Assembly (NCBI RefSeq): GCF_024462775.1
Contig: NZ_JANGCE010000031.1
Location: 1 to 41,815, forward strand
Direction: 5' to 3'
Length of the DNA stretch: 41,815 nucleotides
Origin: Butyricicoccus faecihominis
GTDB lineage: Bacteria > Bacillota > Clostridia > Oscillospirales > Butyricicoccaceae
Part shown: piece by piece, positions 15,841 through 23,101 of the stretch
How the letters are laid out: each line of letters begins with the position of its first letter
Position numbering within the stretch: the stretch's first letter is position 1
Position numbers and translations under genes: made by a program
Notes under the pieces: generated by a model
What the model saw: only the letters and a program-made list of their open reading frames with translations
Databases searched by the model: none
What the model was told of the DNA's origin: nothing

Positions 15841-16350
15841 ATGGATTTTTCCACGGAGTTTATCGCCCTGCGCGACCGCCTGCGAGCGGGACAGGATGCT
15901 AAGTTTGAAAGCACCGAAAACATGTCGCTTTTGGGCCGTATGGCCGCGCTGTACAGCACGTTCAGCCTGAAGGAAGAGCGCAAAATCCTCGGCATCATGC
16001 CGACCGGCGGCACCAGCCACGCGCACGAGTACCGCGCGCTGTTCGCCGCGCCCACCCTTGACGAAACGGGCCTGAACGATTGGTGGGAATACGCCAAACA
16101 ACTGGAAAACGATTTGGTGGAGGCCGATCTGTCGCATGAGTTTTCCATCATTTCGCTCATTTTAGTCGCGGAGCAGCTCGACCGGACGGTGCAGAAAAAG
16201 CTGAAACGACTGGGGCAGGAGCGGCATTACGATAAACCGCAAAACGGCTGGAGCACCATCCGCTTCGCCGTGGTCGAGCTCCCGGCGCGTAAGATCCATA
16301 CCAACCGCATGGGCGAACCGCTCAAGAACATCCTGAAGCCCTTGCTGTAA
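15841..16350 (+). CDS. Uncharacterised protein (169 residues)
   Basis: I do not recognise a family. It is a soluble, mostly helical-looking 169-residue protein with no signal peptide, membrane helix or metal motif. A possible turn is GIMPTGGTSHAHEYRALF near residues 50-67, and an EQLDRTVQKKLKRL helix lies near 110-123. AAGGAG stands at a good distance before the ATG, and the gene starts 12 bases after the nucleotidyltransferase stop, so the two are probably cotranscribed. This hints at a role linked to sugar-nucleotide metabolism, but that is position-based inference only. Confidence 0.65.
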   Translation: MDFSTEFIALRDRLRAGQDAKFESTENMSLLGRMAALYSTFSLKEERKILGIMPTGGTSHAHEYRALFAAPTLDETGLNDWWEYAKQLENDLVEADLSHEFSIISLILVAEQLDRTVQKKLKRLGQERHYDKPQNGWSTIRFAVVELPARKIHTNRMGEPLKNILKPLL

Positions 16351-16366
16351 AAAACGCAAAAAAAGC

Positions 16367-16395
16367 TTGAAAAAGCATCATATCTGTGATATAGT
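16367..16395 (+). promoter_or_regulatory. Promoter for secG
   Basis: TTGAAA at 16367-16372, a 17-base spacer and TATAGT at 16390-16395, 70 bases before the secG start. Confidence 0.7.
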
Positions 16396-16464
16396 ACCAT
16401 ATACGCACGGATATGCGCGCTCCTTTTGCGGGCGCGGTACGGATATTTTGGAGGAATGGAAAAC

Positions 16465-16701
16465 ATGACTACCGCACAAATCGCTTTATCTATCGTTATG
16501 ATCGTAGCGAGCCTGTTTCTGATCATCGTCGTGCTGCTCCAGAGCGGCGCATCGCAGGGTATCGGCGCTGTTTCGGGCGGCGCGGAAACCTTTTTCGGCG
16601 CCGGCAAGGCCAGCGCCGCGGATAAGATTCTTGCCCGTTTGACCACTGCCATGGGCGTGGTATTCGTTGTCGTCGCCCTCGTGCTCAATCTGCTGCACTG
16701 A
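16465..16701 (+). CDS. secG: Preprotein translocase subunit SecG
   Basis: A 78-residue membrane protein with two helices (about 5-26 and 55-76) around the SecG cytoplasmic loop LLQSGASQGIGAVSGGAETFFG. SecG assists the SecYEG channel in moving proteins across the membrane. TTGGAGG at 16448-16454 supports the ATG at 16465; the in-frame ATG at 16456 is too close to that site. Its stop overlaps the start of the next gene in a TGATG arrangement. It has its own promoter at 16367-16395. Confidence 0.93.
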   Translation: MTTAQIALSIVMIVASLFLIIVVLLQSGASQGIGAVSGGAETFFGAGKASAADKILARLTTAMGVVFVVVALVLNLLH

Positions 16702-16925
16702 TGCAGACGGCGCAGAGACTGTTGCTGGTCGCCTTTATCCTGTTGGCCGCGTTTACCGCGTTACAGCAGGTGCAATACGGCATGATCTGCGGCAGAAGCG
16801 AAGAGGATGACCAGCAGGAGGACCCTAAGGCAAAGGCCTGCCAGAAGCGCGCGCTGATCTCCGCGATCGGCGCGGCCGCCAGTTTGGCCGCTTGCATCCT
16901 CATCGGCGTACTGACGAAAAGATGA
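16701..16925 (+). CDS. Small membrane protein coupled to secG
   Basis: A 74-residue protein with two hydrophobic helices (about 5-22 and 50-70) separated by an acidic, Gln-rich loop (RSEEDDQQEDPKAKACQK). I do not recognise the family. Its ATG overlaps the secG stop by one base (TGATG), so it is translated by coupling to secG, and a strong terminator follows. The topology resembles that of SecG itself. An accessory role at the translocase is possible but rests on position only. Confidence 0.6.
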   Translation: MQTAQRLLLVAFILLAAFTALQQVQYGMICGRSEEDDQQEDPKAKACQKRALISAIGAAASLAACILIGVLTKR

Positions 16926-16930
16926 AAAAC

Positions 16931-16965
16931 AACAGAACCCCGTTACAGCGTAACGGGGTTCTGTT
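16931..16965 (+). terminator. Strong terminator after secG operon
   Basis: A perfect 16-base stem (AACAGAACCCCGTTAC and its complement) with a three-base loop, followed by GTTTTTT. Confidence 0.92.
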
Positions 16966-17023
16966 GTTTTTTGCACTTGTTTAGAATTGGCGGGCGCACG
17001 CATATACAAAATGTATTATTTCG

Positions 17024-17869
17024 CTATTTCATTACATTTTGAAGAACCGGCAGCACGCCCTCCCACTCCTGTTGGTGCAAGCAGCAAAACAACTCACGCG
17101 GAATGGAGACTGCGCCGCCGCCGGGGGCGCGGGCGGGAAGCGGCGGCGCGCTTTCCTCGTGCGCGAGGGCAAACGCCGAAAGCGGGGCAAACACAAGGGC
17201 GGACACCTCGGGCCCGGGGGCGAAGGGGGGCAGACCGTCCATGCGGCATAGAAAGGCGTAGGCTAATTCATCGTCAAAACCGCCGCCCTCGCCGCGGTCG
17301 TACTGCTGGCGGTAAGCGCCTGCGGGGACCAGTGCGTCCGGCGCAAGGCGCAGACCGGCTTCCTCCCGCGCTTCGCGCAGGATCGCTGTTTCCGGCGTTT
17401 CTCCGGGATCGATATGGCCGGTGGCGGTCAAATCATAATGGCCGGGGTAGAGCGGCCGGTCGTCCGCGCGCCGTTGCAGCCACAGGCCGGGCTCGCCCTC
17501 GTATACGCCGCACACCCACAGGTGGCATACATGGTGGAAAAGGCCCTGCGCGTGCACCTCGGCGCGGGGCCGTTCGCCGCAGGCAAGGCCCGTTCCGTCG
17601 TACACGGTCAGCAGTTCGGCGCCGTCGGGAACGGCGAGCAAGGCCTCTTTTTGCGGCCGGGTCAGCTTTTTCAGCTGCGCTTCGCGCCGCATGGCTTCGC
17701 CCTGCGTTGCGAACAGTTCGCTGTAGGCGAGCCGCACCGGCCCGCGGCCGCGCGTGTATTTGGCGCCTTGGCCGCTGTTGTGTGCCGCGAGGCGGTGTGT
17801 CAAATCATTGGTCCAGCCGCAGTACAGGGTATCGTCCGCACAGCGGAGCATATAGGCGTATGCGCGCAT
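17024..17869 (-). CDS. GIY-YIG nuclease domain fused to a NUDIX hydrolase
   Basis: A 281-residue two-domain protein. Residues 1-80 are a UPF0213/YhbQ-type GIY-YIG domain (YAYMLRCADDTLYCGWTNDLTHRLAAHN, KYTRGRGPVRLAYSE, RREAQLKKLTR). In this family such small nucleases are implicated in DNA repair or exchange. Residues about 95-260 are a NUDIX domain with a perfect box, GHIDPGETPETAILREAREEAGL, preceded by a PGHYDLTATGH strand. The NUDIX half resembles isopentenyl-diphosphate-isomerase/DUF4743-type hydrolases of nucleoside or other diphosphates. No stop or shift separates the domains. The ATG at 17869 has AAGGAAG in front; a longer reading start at 17920 has none. It is isolated behind a terminator. 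Confidence 0.85.
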   Translation of the reverse strand: MRAYAYMLRCADDTLYCGWTNDLTHRLAAHNSGQGAKYTRGRGPVRLAYSELFATQGEAMRREAQLKKLTRPQKEALLAVPDGAELLTVYDGTGLACGERPRAEVHAQGLFHHVCHLWVCGVYEGEPGLWLQRRADDRPLYPGHYDLTATGHIDPGETPETAILREAREEAGLRLAPDALVPAGAYRQQYDRGEGGGFDDELAYAFLCRMDGLPPFAPGPEVSALVFAPLSAFALAHEESAPPLPARAPGGGAVSIPRELFCCLHQQEWEGVLPVLQNVMK

Positions 17870-17901
17870 ACAGCACTTCCTTTCCGATCTTTGGGCAGGC
17901 G

Positions 17902-17936
17902 AAAGCCGCCGCAAAGCCATTCTTTGCGGCGGCTTT
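17902..17936. terminator. Terminator after the acidic membrane protein gene
   Basis: A perfect 15-base stem (AAAGCCGCCGCAAAG and its complement) around a five-base loop, 7 bases beyond the minus-strand stop codon. The T-tract on the minus strand is short. Confidence 0.7.
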
Positions 17937-17943
17937 ATTTTCG

Positions 17944-18342
17944 TTATTCCGCGTCTGATTCGGCGGCGGCTTCCTCTGCCTTCTTTTTCTTATCATAGAT
18001 ACGCTTGGTGATCAGATAGCCGATGCCGGCGCAGACCAGCGCGACCATGGTCGAACTGGGCATCTTGGTAGAGCCGGTCAGCTTATTCATAATCACGCCG
18101 TACAGACCGGTCAGAATATAGCCGGCCGCGATACCGAGCGCGACGCCGTGAAAGCACATGCGCGGCAAGCCGAAAACACGATCCTCATGCGGCGTTTCGA
18201 TCTCTTCCTCGGCCTCCTCCGGCGTGAGAACGAGATCGGCTTCGGCGTTTTCCGCCTCATCCGCTTCGAGAACGGTCTCGTCCTGCGTGGGCTCGGCGGA
18301 AGTTTCGTCTAGATCCGTCATGGATTCTTTGTTTTCGCTCAT
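17944..18342 (-). CDS. Acidic two-helix membrane protein, unknown function
   Basis: A 132-residue protein. The first 55 residues are strongly acidic (MSENKESMTDLDETSAEPTQ, then EADEAENAEADL). Two hydrophobic helices follow near 67-87 and 95-112, then a KRIYDKKKKAEEAAAESDAE tail. The ATG at 18342 has GAGAGGA before it; the long upstream extension of the frame would run through the PspC gene and is rejected. It follows the PspC gene by 25 bases under the same promoter. I recognise no family. The position suggests an envelope or membrane-stress role alongside PspC, which is inference. Confidence 0.7.
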   Translation of the reverse strand: MSENKESMTDLDETSAEPTQDETVLEADEAENAEADLVLTPEEAEEEIETPHEDRVFGLPRMCFHGVALGIAAGYILTGLYGVIMNKLTGSTKMPSSTMVALVCAGIGYLITKRIYDKKKKAEEAAAESDAE

Positions 18343-18367
18343 GGGGCACATCCTCTCGTTTGTTTGG

Positions 18368-18565
18368 TTACTGGACGGCGCTTTGCGTCGGAATAATGAT
18401 CGCCGCGATGATATATACGACGATACCGGAGAAACCGAGTGCGCAGAGCAACACCCAAGCGAGGCGGACGAGCGTGGGGTCGATCTCGAAATAATCCGCG
18501 ATACCGCCGCACACGCCGCACAGCATGCGGCTGGTCTCACTGCGATACAGTCTCTTGTTTTTCAT
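18368..18565 (-). CDS. PspC-domain membrane protein
   Basis: A 65-residue stand-alone PspC domain: KRLYRSETSRMLCGVCGGIADYFEIDPTLVRLAWVLLCAL, then one hydrophobic helix (about 38-60). PspC proteins belong to membrane-stress responses; in Firmicutes small forms are often associated with LiaRS-like systems. It is preceded by AAAAGGAG and a clear promoter (18587-18615), and followed by the acidic membrane protein. The DUF4097 protein encoded next to it suggests a local envelope-stress cluster. Confidence 0.92.
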   Translation of the reverse strand: MKNKRLYRSETSRMLCGVCGGIADYFEIDPTLVRLAWVLLCALGFSGIVVYIIAAIIIPTQSAVQ

Positions 18566-18586
18566 AGCAAAGGCTCCTTTTCTCTT

Positions 18587-18615
18587 ATCATACGGGTTTT
18601 GGTCGGATTCGTCAA
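18587..18615 (-). promoter_or_regulatory. Promoter for the PspC operon
   Basis: On the minus strand: TTGACG (18615-18610), a 17-base spacer and TATGAT (18592-18587), about 20 bases before the PspC start. Confidence 0.75.
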
Positions 18616-18646
18616 GAATAAACTTTGTTTTACGCGCCGGTTCGGC

Positions 18647-19507
18647 TTAAACCGTGCCGGCGGTCGTCAGTTCAATGGTGCCCGCGCCGACGCTCAGTTC
18701 AAGCTCGCGCGTGCCGTTTTTGGAGGCGCGGTGCGTGCCGAAGGGGCCGCCGCCGGCGAGTTCGGTTCCGTCAAGCGTCACGCTGCCCGCGGAAGCGGCG
18801 ATCTCGTAGCCGTAATCCCCGGCGCTGCCCGCGAGCAGGACGGTGGCGCTGCCCGCGCCGCAGTCCAGTTCGAGTTTGTCGACGTCGAGCGCTTCTTTTA
18901 CGGATAGGATCCCCATGCCGACCGCTATTTCAGCCTTGTGGGCGGCGAGCGGCGTTTCGATCTCAAGCGTGGCTGCGCCGATGGAAAATTCGATCTTATC
19001 GTAGGCCGCCTCCGGCAGCGTGATGACGACCTTGCCGTCGCCCGTGCGGCCGCGCACGGATAGCTCCCAGGTGTCGTCGTTCATCAAGCTGTCCTGCACA
19101 ACGCCGCCCGTTACCGCAAATTCATCGCCCTGTTGGATGCGGAACGCGCCCGCGCCAAAGGCAAATTCAAGCTCGCGAATGTCGGGGTCGGGCAGGTAGG
19201 ACAAATTATCCTCCATATCGTCCGGCAGGTCGTCGAAATCGTCCAGCCCGTGGCGGTCGTCAAACCAGCCGGAGTGGTAGCTGCCGTCCGCCGCGTAGCC
19301 GCTTTCATAATGCAGGCCGCGGCGAAACAGGTTGCGATCGGAAAATCGGTCCACCGCGTCCAGCGCGTCGCTGATGGAATCGGTGATCGGGTGGAGCGAG
19401 CCGTCATAATAGCTGCCGTAGAGCCTGCCGCCGGCGGCCGCGCCGCCGATCGCAAGGCCGCCGCCGATGAGCAGCAGTACCAGACAGGCAATCATAAGTT
19501 TTTTCAT
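18647..19507 (-). CDS. DUF4097 beta-strand repeat protein, exported
   Basis: A 286-residue protein with an N-terminal membrane/signal helix (residues 4-27). After a variable acidic, Tyr-rich stretch, residues about 110-285 form repeated beta strands typical of DUF4097: IRELEFAFGAGAFRI, KIEFSIGAATLEI, KAEIAVGMGILSV, KLELDCGAGSATVLL and TRELELSVGAGTIEL. The fold is a beta-solenoid probably displayed outside the membrane. It is third in a coupled PadR-DUF1700-DUF4097 operon, a common Firmicute set tied to envelope or drug-stress sensing. Start and preceding stop overlap by four bases (ATGA). Biochemical function is unknown. Confidence 0.85.
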   Translation of the reverse strand: MKKLMIACLVLLLIGGGLAIGGAAAGGRLYGSYYDGSLHPITDSISDALDAVDRFSDRNLFRRGLHYESGYAADGSYHSGWFDDRHGLDDFDDLPDDMEDNLSYLPDPDIRELEFAFGAGAFRIQQGDEFAVTGGVVQDSLMNDDTWELSVRGRTGDGKVVITLPEAAYDKIEFSIGAATLEIETPLAAHKAEIAVGMGILSVKEALDVDKLELDCGAGSATVLLAGSAGDYGYEIAASAGSVTLDGTELAGGGPFGTHRASKNGTRELELSVGAGTIELTTAGTV

Positions 19508-20172
19508 TTTCTCATCGCTCCTCTCAGCTTATCGAACGGCCAGCGCAGGATCGCGACAAAACCGCGGAAGATGGGTGGGATGAACAGGGTGCACAGCTTG
19601 ATCATCAGCATCGTGACCAGTATGCCGATCGCGAGCACGGCAAGACCGGCGCCAAGCGTCAGCACGGCGCTGGCCGGCGTCCACCATAAAAAGAATGAAA
19701 CGCCGATAAAAGCCGCGCCGCAGACCAACAAGACAAAAGGGATGACCGCGAAAATGATAAAAACCACAAGGACGATGCAGGCCAGTACCGCCAGCACGGA
19801 AACCAGAACGCCGCCGACAGCCGCCGCGAGCGGGATGCCGACCGGAATGGCGAGCAGCACCAGCAGGGCGAGCAGCCAAGGGTTGATGCCGCGCCAGCGG
19901 CGCTTGGGACTGTTCGCGGCTTCGCCGGCGGCGGTGTACGAAGCGCCGCCCGTCTCCGGGCGATGCGGCGGCACGGTCAGTTCACGGTAATCGTTTAGGA
20001 TTTGCGCGGCCACGCTTTCCGGCGCGCCTAAGCCCGCTATGGCCTCCCCTTCGTTTTCCGGCCCGGCGTCGTCAAAGTACTCCTCGTAATAACGCAGGGC
20101 ATTTGCGCGCTCTTCATCCGGCAGGCCGGAAAGAGCCCGCCGCAGCGCGGCCATATATTCGTTTCTGTTCAT
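19504..20172 (-). CDS. DUF1700 membrane protein
   Basis: A 222-residue protein. The N-terminal 50 residues match DUF1700 (MNRNEYMAALRRALSGLPDEERANALRYYEEYFDDAG, then EAIAGLGAPESVAAQIL). A linker leads to hydrophobic helices from about 95 to 200. The ATG at 20172 overlaps the PadR stop as ATGA, and a GGAGGG site lies ahead; the longer reading start at 20226 lies inside padR and is rejected. DUF1700 proteins are usually partnered with PadR regulators and DUF4097 proteins, as here. They are thought to sense or signal at the membrane, without a defined mechanism. Confidence 0.88.
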   Translation of the reverse strand: MNRNEYMAALRRALSGLPDEERANALRYYEEYFDDAGPENEGEAIAGLGAPESVAAQILNDYRELTVPPHRPETGGASYTAAGEAANSPKRRWRGINPWLLALLVLLAIPVGIPLAAAVGGVLVSVLAVLACIVLVVFIIFAVIPFVLLVCGAAFIGVSFFLWWTPASAVLTLGAGLAVLAIGILVTMLMIKLCTLFIPPIFRGFVAILRWPFDKLRGAMRK

Positions 20173-20486
20173 GATGCTTGCCCTCCGAAAAAGATGTGAT
20201 CGATGCTGTTCCGGTAATTTTGCCAATCGATCCGGTGCTGGCGCAGTCTGGCGCGGCCGTGCTCGGTGATCCGGTAGTAACGGCGGTTGCGCCCGGCGTA
20301 CGCTTCGTCATAGGTGGTAAGGTAGCCGTCCTTCAGAAGACGGCGCAGCACGGGGTACAGGGTCGATTCCGAAATTTCGATCACCTGCTGTATCTCCTGC
20401 GTGATGCGGTAACCATAGGTGCTTTCCCGTTCTACCACGGAGAGCACAATTCCGTCCAGCAGGGAGGAGGCGATGGGGTATGACAT
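20169..20486 (-). CDS. PadR-family transcriptional regulator
   Basis: A 105-residue winged-helix repressor with the PadR pattern: SLLDGIVLSVVERESTYGYRITQEI, SESTLYPVLRRLLKDGYL, and GRNRRYYRITEHGRARL. The start at 20486 has a GAGGTGG site seven bases ahead. The gene heads a three-gene coupled operon. A 21-base perfect palindrome overlaps the operon's -10 box, so it very probably represses its own operon and releases in response to an envelope or drug signal. The ligand is not evident. Confidence 0.93.
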   Translation of the reverse strand: MSYPIASSLLDGIVLSVVERESTYGYRITQEIQQVIEISESTLYPVLRRLLKDGYLTTYDEAYAGRNRRYYRITEHGRARLRQHRIDWQNYRNSIDHIFFGGQAS

Positions 20487-20517
20487 AAATGCCACCTCGT
20501 TTCTGTGTTTGTGTACA

Positions 20518-20538
20518 ATATTATATGACATATAATAT
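20518..20538. promoter_or_regulatory. Probable PadR operator
   Basis: ATATTATATG and CATATAATAT form perfect ten-base arms around one base. The palindrome covers the minus-strand -10 box and part of the spacer of the PadR operon. Confidence 0.75.
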
Positions 20539-20548
20539 AGTCTGTCAA
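20520..20548 (-). promoter_or_regulatory. Consensus promoter for the PadR operon
   Basis: On the minus strand: TTGACA (20548-20543), a 17-base spacer and TATAAT (20525-20520). Both boxes are perfect, so a repressor would be needed to keep it off. Confidence 0.88.
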
Positions 20549-20622
20549 CAGGTATTTCAAAAATAAGTGGATAAAGCTAGAAAATTTCGTCAAATCGCTC
20601 TGCGTTTCACCACGCTTTTTCA

Positions 20623-20651
20623 TTGTATTTACGCCGCAAATAGCGTATAAT
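20623..20651 (+). promoter_or_regulatory. Promoter for ddl
   Basis: TTGTAT at 20623-20628, a 17-base spacer and TATAAT at 20646-20651, about 60 bases before the ddl start. Confidence 0.7.
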
Positions 20652-20712
20652 GCTATCTGTATAGAAATATTTATCGCTGGGCGATCACCTTTCATAAAAG
20701 GAGAATCAATTC

Positions 20713-21783
20713 GTGAAATTAGCAGTTGTTTTCGGCGGCGTGTCGAGCGAGCACAGCATCTCGTGTCTTTCGGCGGCCTCTGTTTTGCGTAATCTGGATC
20801 AAAATAAATATGAAATTTTGGCGGTCGGCATCACGGAAGAGGGCCGCTGGTACCTATATCCCGACTATAATGTGGATAAAATTGAAAAAGGTCTCTGGCA
20901 GGAGGAGTCCGGCCTTGTTCCGGCTATCCTGTCTCCAGATCGGGCGGCGCACGGTCTTGTCCTGCTGACGGACGGCGGGGTTCAAACCGTTCGGGTGGAC
21001 TGCGTATTCCCCGTGCTGCACGGCATCGGCGGCGAGGACGGCACGATACAGGGCCTGTTGGAGCTGGCCGCCATCCCCTATGTGGGCTGCGGCGTCGCGG
21101 CCTCGGCCAATTCGATGGACAAATCCATCACCAAGGTGCTGGTCGACGCGGCGCAGGTGCGGCAGGCGCGTTATTATCTGGCCCTCAAGCATGAATTCGC
21201 GGCGGACGCCGCAGGCGTCGCGCGCGCGGCGGCGGAGCGGATCGGTTCCTTCCCTGTGTTTGTCAAGCCCTGCTCGTCCGGGTCCTCGGTCGGCGTGGCC
21301 AAGGCGGCCGATATGCGGGAACTGACCGAGGGATTGAAGGCCGCCTTTGGATATGATTCCAAGGTGCTGGTCGAAGAATTCATCAGCGGCCACGAGATCG
21401 AATGCGCGGTGCTCGGCAATCTGTCGCCGGTCGCCTCTACCGTGGGCGAGATCGCGCCCGCGCAGGAATTCTACACCTTCGACGCGAAATACGCCGACGA
21501 AGCCTCCAAACTGTTCATACCCGCGCGCATCACGGAGGAGCAGCTCGAAGAAACGCGGCAAAACGCGATCAAGGTCTATACGGCGCTCGGCTGCCGGGGA
21601 CTGTCGCGCGTCGATTTCTTCTGCACGTATGACAGCGGCGAGATCGTTTTCAACGAACTGAACGCCATTCCCGGCTTCACCTCGATCTCCATGTACCCCA
21701 AGCTGTTCGCCCACAGCGGCGTCGGTTATACCGAGCTGCTCGACCGGCTGGTCTCGCTCGCGCTGGAGGAGCACCATGGATAA
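20713..21783 (+). CDS. ddl: D-alanine--D-alanine ligase
   Basis: A 356-residue ATP-grasp enzyme that joins two D-alanines for peptidoglycan precursors. Visible signatures are VVFGGVSSEHSISCLSA near 4-20, VFPVLHGIGGEDGTIQG near 98-114, PVFVKPCSSGSSVGVAK near 182-198, LVEEFISGHEIECAVLG near 219-235 and FNELNAIPGFTSISMYPKL near 314-332. The start is GTG (20713) with AAAAGGAGAA ahead; no ATG in frame is closer. It overlaps murI by eight bases, linking D-Ala-D-Ala and D-Glu supply. Confidence 0.95.
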   Translation: MKLAVVFGGVSSEHSISCLSAASVLRNLDQNKYEILAVGITEEGRWYLYPDYNVDKIEKGLWQEESGLVPAILSPDRAAHGLVLLTDGGVQTVRVDCVFPVLHGIGGEDGTIQGLLELAAIPYVGCGVAASANSMDKSITKVLVDAAQVRQARYYLALKHEFAADAAGVARAAAERIGSFPVFVKPCSSGSSVGVAKAADMRELTEGLKAAFGYDSKVLVEEFISGHEIECAVLGNLSPVASTVGEIAPAQEFYTFDAKYADEASKLFIPARITEEQLEETRQNAIKVYTALGCRGLSRVDFFCTYDSGEIVFNELNAIPGFTSISMYPKLFAHSGVGYTELLDRLVSLALEEHHG

Positions 21784-22576
21784 CCGCGCCATCGGCGTGT
21801 TTGATTCCGGGCTGGGCGGCCTGACCGCGGTGCGCCGCCTGCACGAGATCATGCCGGAGGAAAGCATCATCTATTTCGGCGATACCGGCCGCGTGCCCTA
21901 CGGTACGCGCGGCCGCGACACCATTATCAAATACACCCGGCAGGATATCCGTTTTTTGCTGGAATACGATTTGAAAGCCATCGTAGTGGCGTGCAACACG
22001 GCGTCCGCCGCGGCGCTGGACACGGTGCAGGGCGAATTTGACGTGCCAATTTTCGGCACGGTAAAACCCTCGTGCGAGAAAGCGCGGGCGGTGACGAAAA
22101 ACGGCAGGATCGGCGTGATCGGCACGGCGGCGACCGTGCGCAGCGGCGTGTTTGAACGAAGCCTGAAAAAGGCGGACGCCGCTTTAGACGTGCAAACGGT
22201 CGCCTGCCCACTTTTCGTGCCGCTGGTGGAAAACGGGCGCGTGAAGCGCGGCGATGTCGTGATCGAAACGGTCGTGCGGGAATATTTGCAGCCGGTGCGG
22301 GAACGGGGCGTGGATACGCTGATTCTCGGCTGCACGCACTATCCGCTGCTGCACGAGGTGATCGCGGATTTTATGGGCCCCTCCGTCACACTGGTCGATT
22401 CCGGCGCGGAAGCGGCGAACGCTCTGCGGCGCGCGGTCGCGCCCGCGTCCAGCGGCGCGGGGGAGACCCGCTATTTCGTTTCCGACGATCCCGCGGGCTT
22501 TGCCCAGCTCGCCAGCCTGTTCTTGCAGGAGGATGTGACGGGCTCCGCCGGGCTGGTCGATATTTCGGGATACTGA
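21776..22576 (+). CDS. murI: Glutamate racemase
   Basis: A 266-residue enzyme that converts L- to D-glutamate for peptidoglycan. It shows GVFDSGLGGLTAVRRL near 7-22, the catalytic Cys motif VVACNTASAAALD near 70-82, and the second catalytic Cys in LGCTHYPLLHE near 184. The ATG overlaps the ddl stop by eight bases, so the two wall-precursor genes are coupled. Confidence 0.96.
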   Translation: MDNRAIGVFDSGLGGLTAVRRLHEIMPEESIIYFGDTGRVPYGTRGRDTIIKYTRQDIRFLLEYDLKAIVVACNTASAAALDTVQGEFDVPIFGTVKPSCEKARAVTKNGRIGVIGTAATVRSGVFERSLKKADAALDVQTVACPLFVPLVENGRVKRGDVVIETVVREYLQPVRERGVDTLILGCTHYPLLHEVIADFMGPSVTLVDSGAEAANALRRAVAPASSGAGETRYFVSDDPAGFAQLASLFLQEDVTGSAGLVDISGY

Positions 22577-22625
22577 CAACTTCTAAATCAGGAGTTGGGA
22601 ATTGGGAATTTAAGGAAGTTTATAT

Positions 22626-23060
22626 ATGAAAAAGGATGTTTGGCTGTCGATCCTGTCCACCCAGCAGTTTGAAAACTGCGATGAGGAGCAGATCGATCTG
22701 GTCACCGCCGCGAAGCTTTACAGGCGCGGCGGAAAATACTATATTATTTATGAGGAGAGCGAACTGACCGGCCTGAACGGCACGCTGACCACCGTCAAGC
22801 TCGAAGGCAAGTCGGTCTCGCTCATCCGCACGGGCACCTATCCCTCCCGCATGCTGTTTGCGGAAAACCAGCGCCACGTCGGCCTGTACCAGACCCCGAT
22901 CGGCACCAGCATGACGATCGCGACCCACACCTCGCACGTACGCAACACCGTGGGGGAAAACGGCGGCGAGCTGATTCTCGACTACACGGTCGAGGTAGAC
23001 AACAGCGTGATGGGCGAGCATCACTTTGAGATGACGGTCACATCGGAGCCGCTGGCGTAA
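22626..23060 (+). CDS. DUF1934 (YwiB-like) beta-barrel protein
   Basis: A 144-residue soluble protein matching DUF1934, a calycin-like beta-barrel family that sits next to argS in many Firmicutes, as here. Conserved parts include YRRGGKYYIIYEESELTGLNGTLTTVKLEG near 33-62, the MLFAENQRHVGLYQTPIGTSMTIATHT strand pair near 76-102, and the ELILDYTVEVDNSVMGEHHFEMTV end. It probably binds a small hydrophobic ligand or peptide, but the function is unknown. A short AAGGAAG site precedes the ATG. The 49 bases before it contain a short GGGAATT tandem of no obvious role. Confidence 0.85.
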   Translation: MKKDVWLSILSTQQFENCDEEQIDLVTAAKLYRRGGKYYIIYEESELTGLNGTLTTVKLEGKSVSLIRTGTYPSRMLFAENQRHVGLYQTPIGTSMTIATHTSHVRNTVGENGGELILDYTVEVDNSVMGEHHFEMTVTSEPLA

Positions 23061-23101
23061 CGCCGGGCGGGGTAAATAAAGAAAATTTGGAGAGTGAAAC
23101 C

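Noticed and set aside
14896-16137. A 413-residue minus-strand frame opposite the nucleotidyltransferase
   Set aside because: It spans two well-supported plus-strand genes and lacks a ribosome site or domain.
22577-22625. GGGAATT tandem before the DUF1934 gene as a mobile repeat
   Set aside because: Only two short units are seen and no second copy occurs in the window; too little to call.
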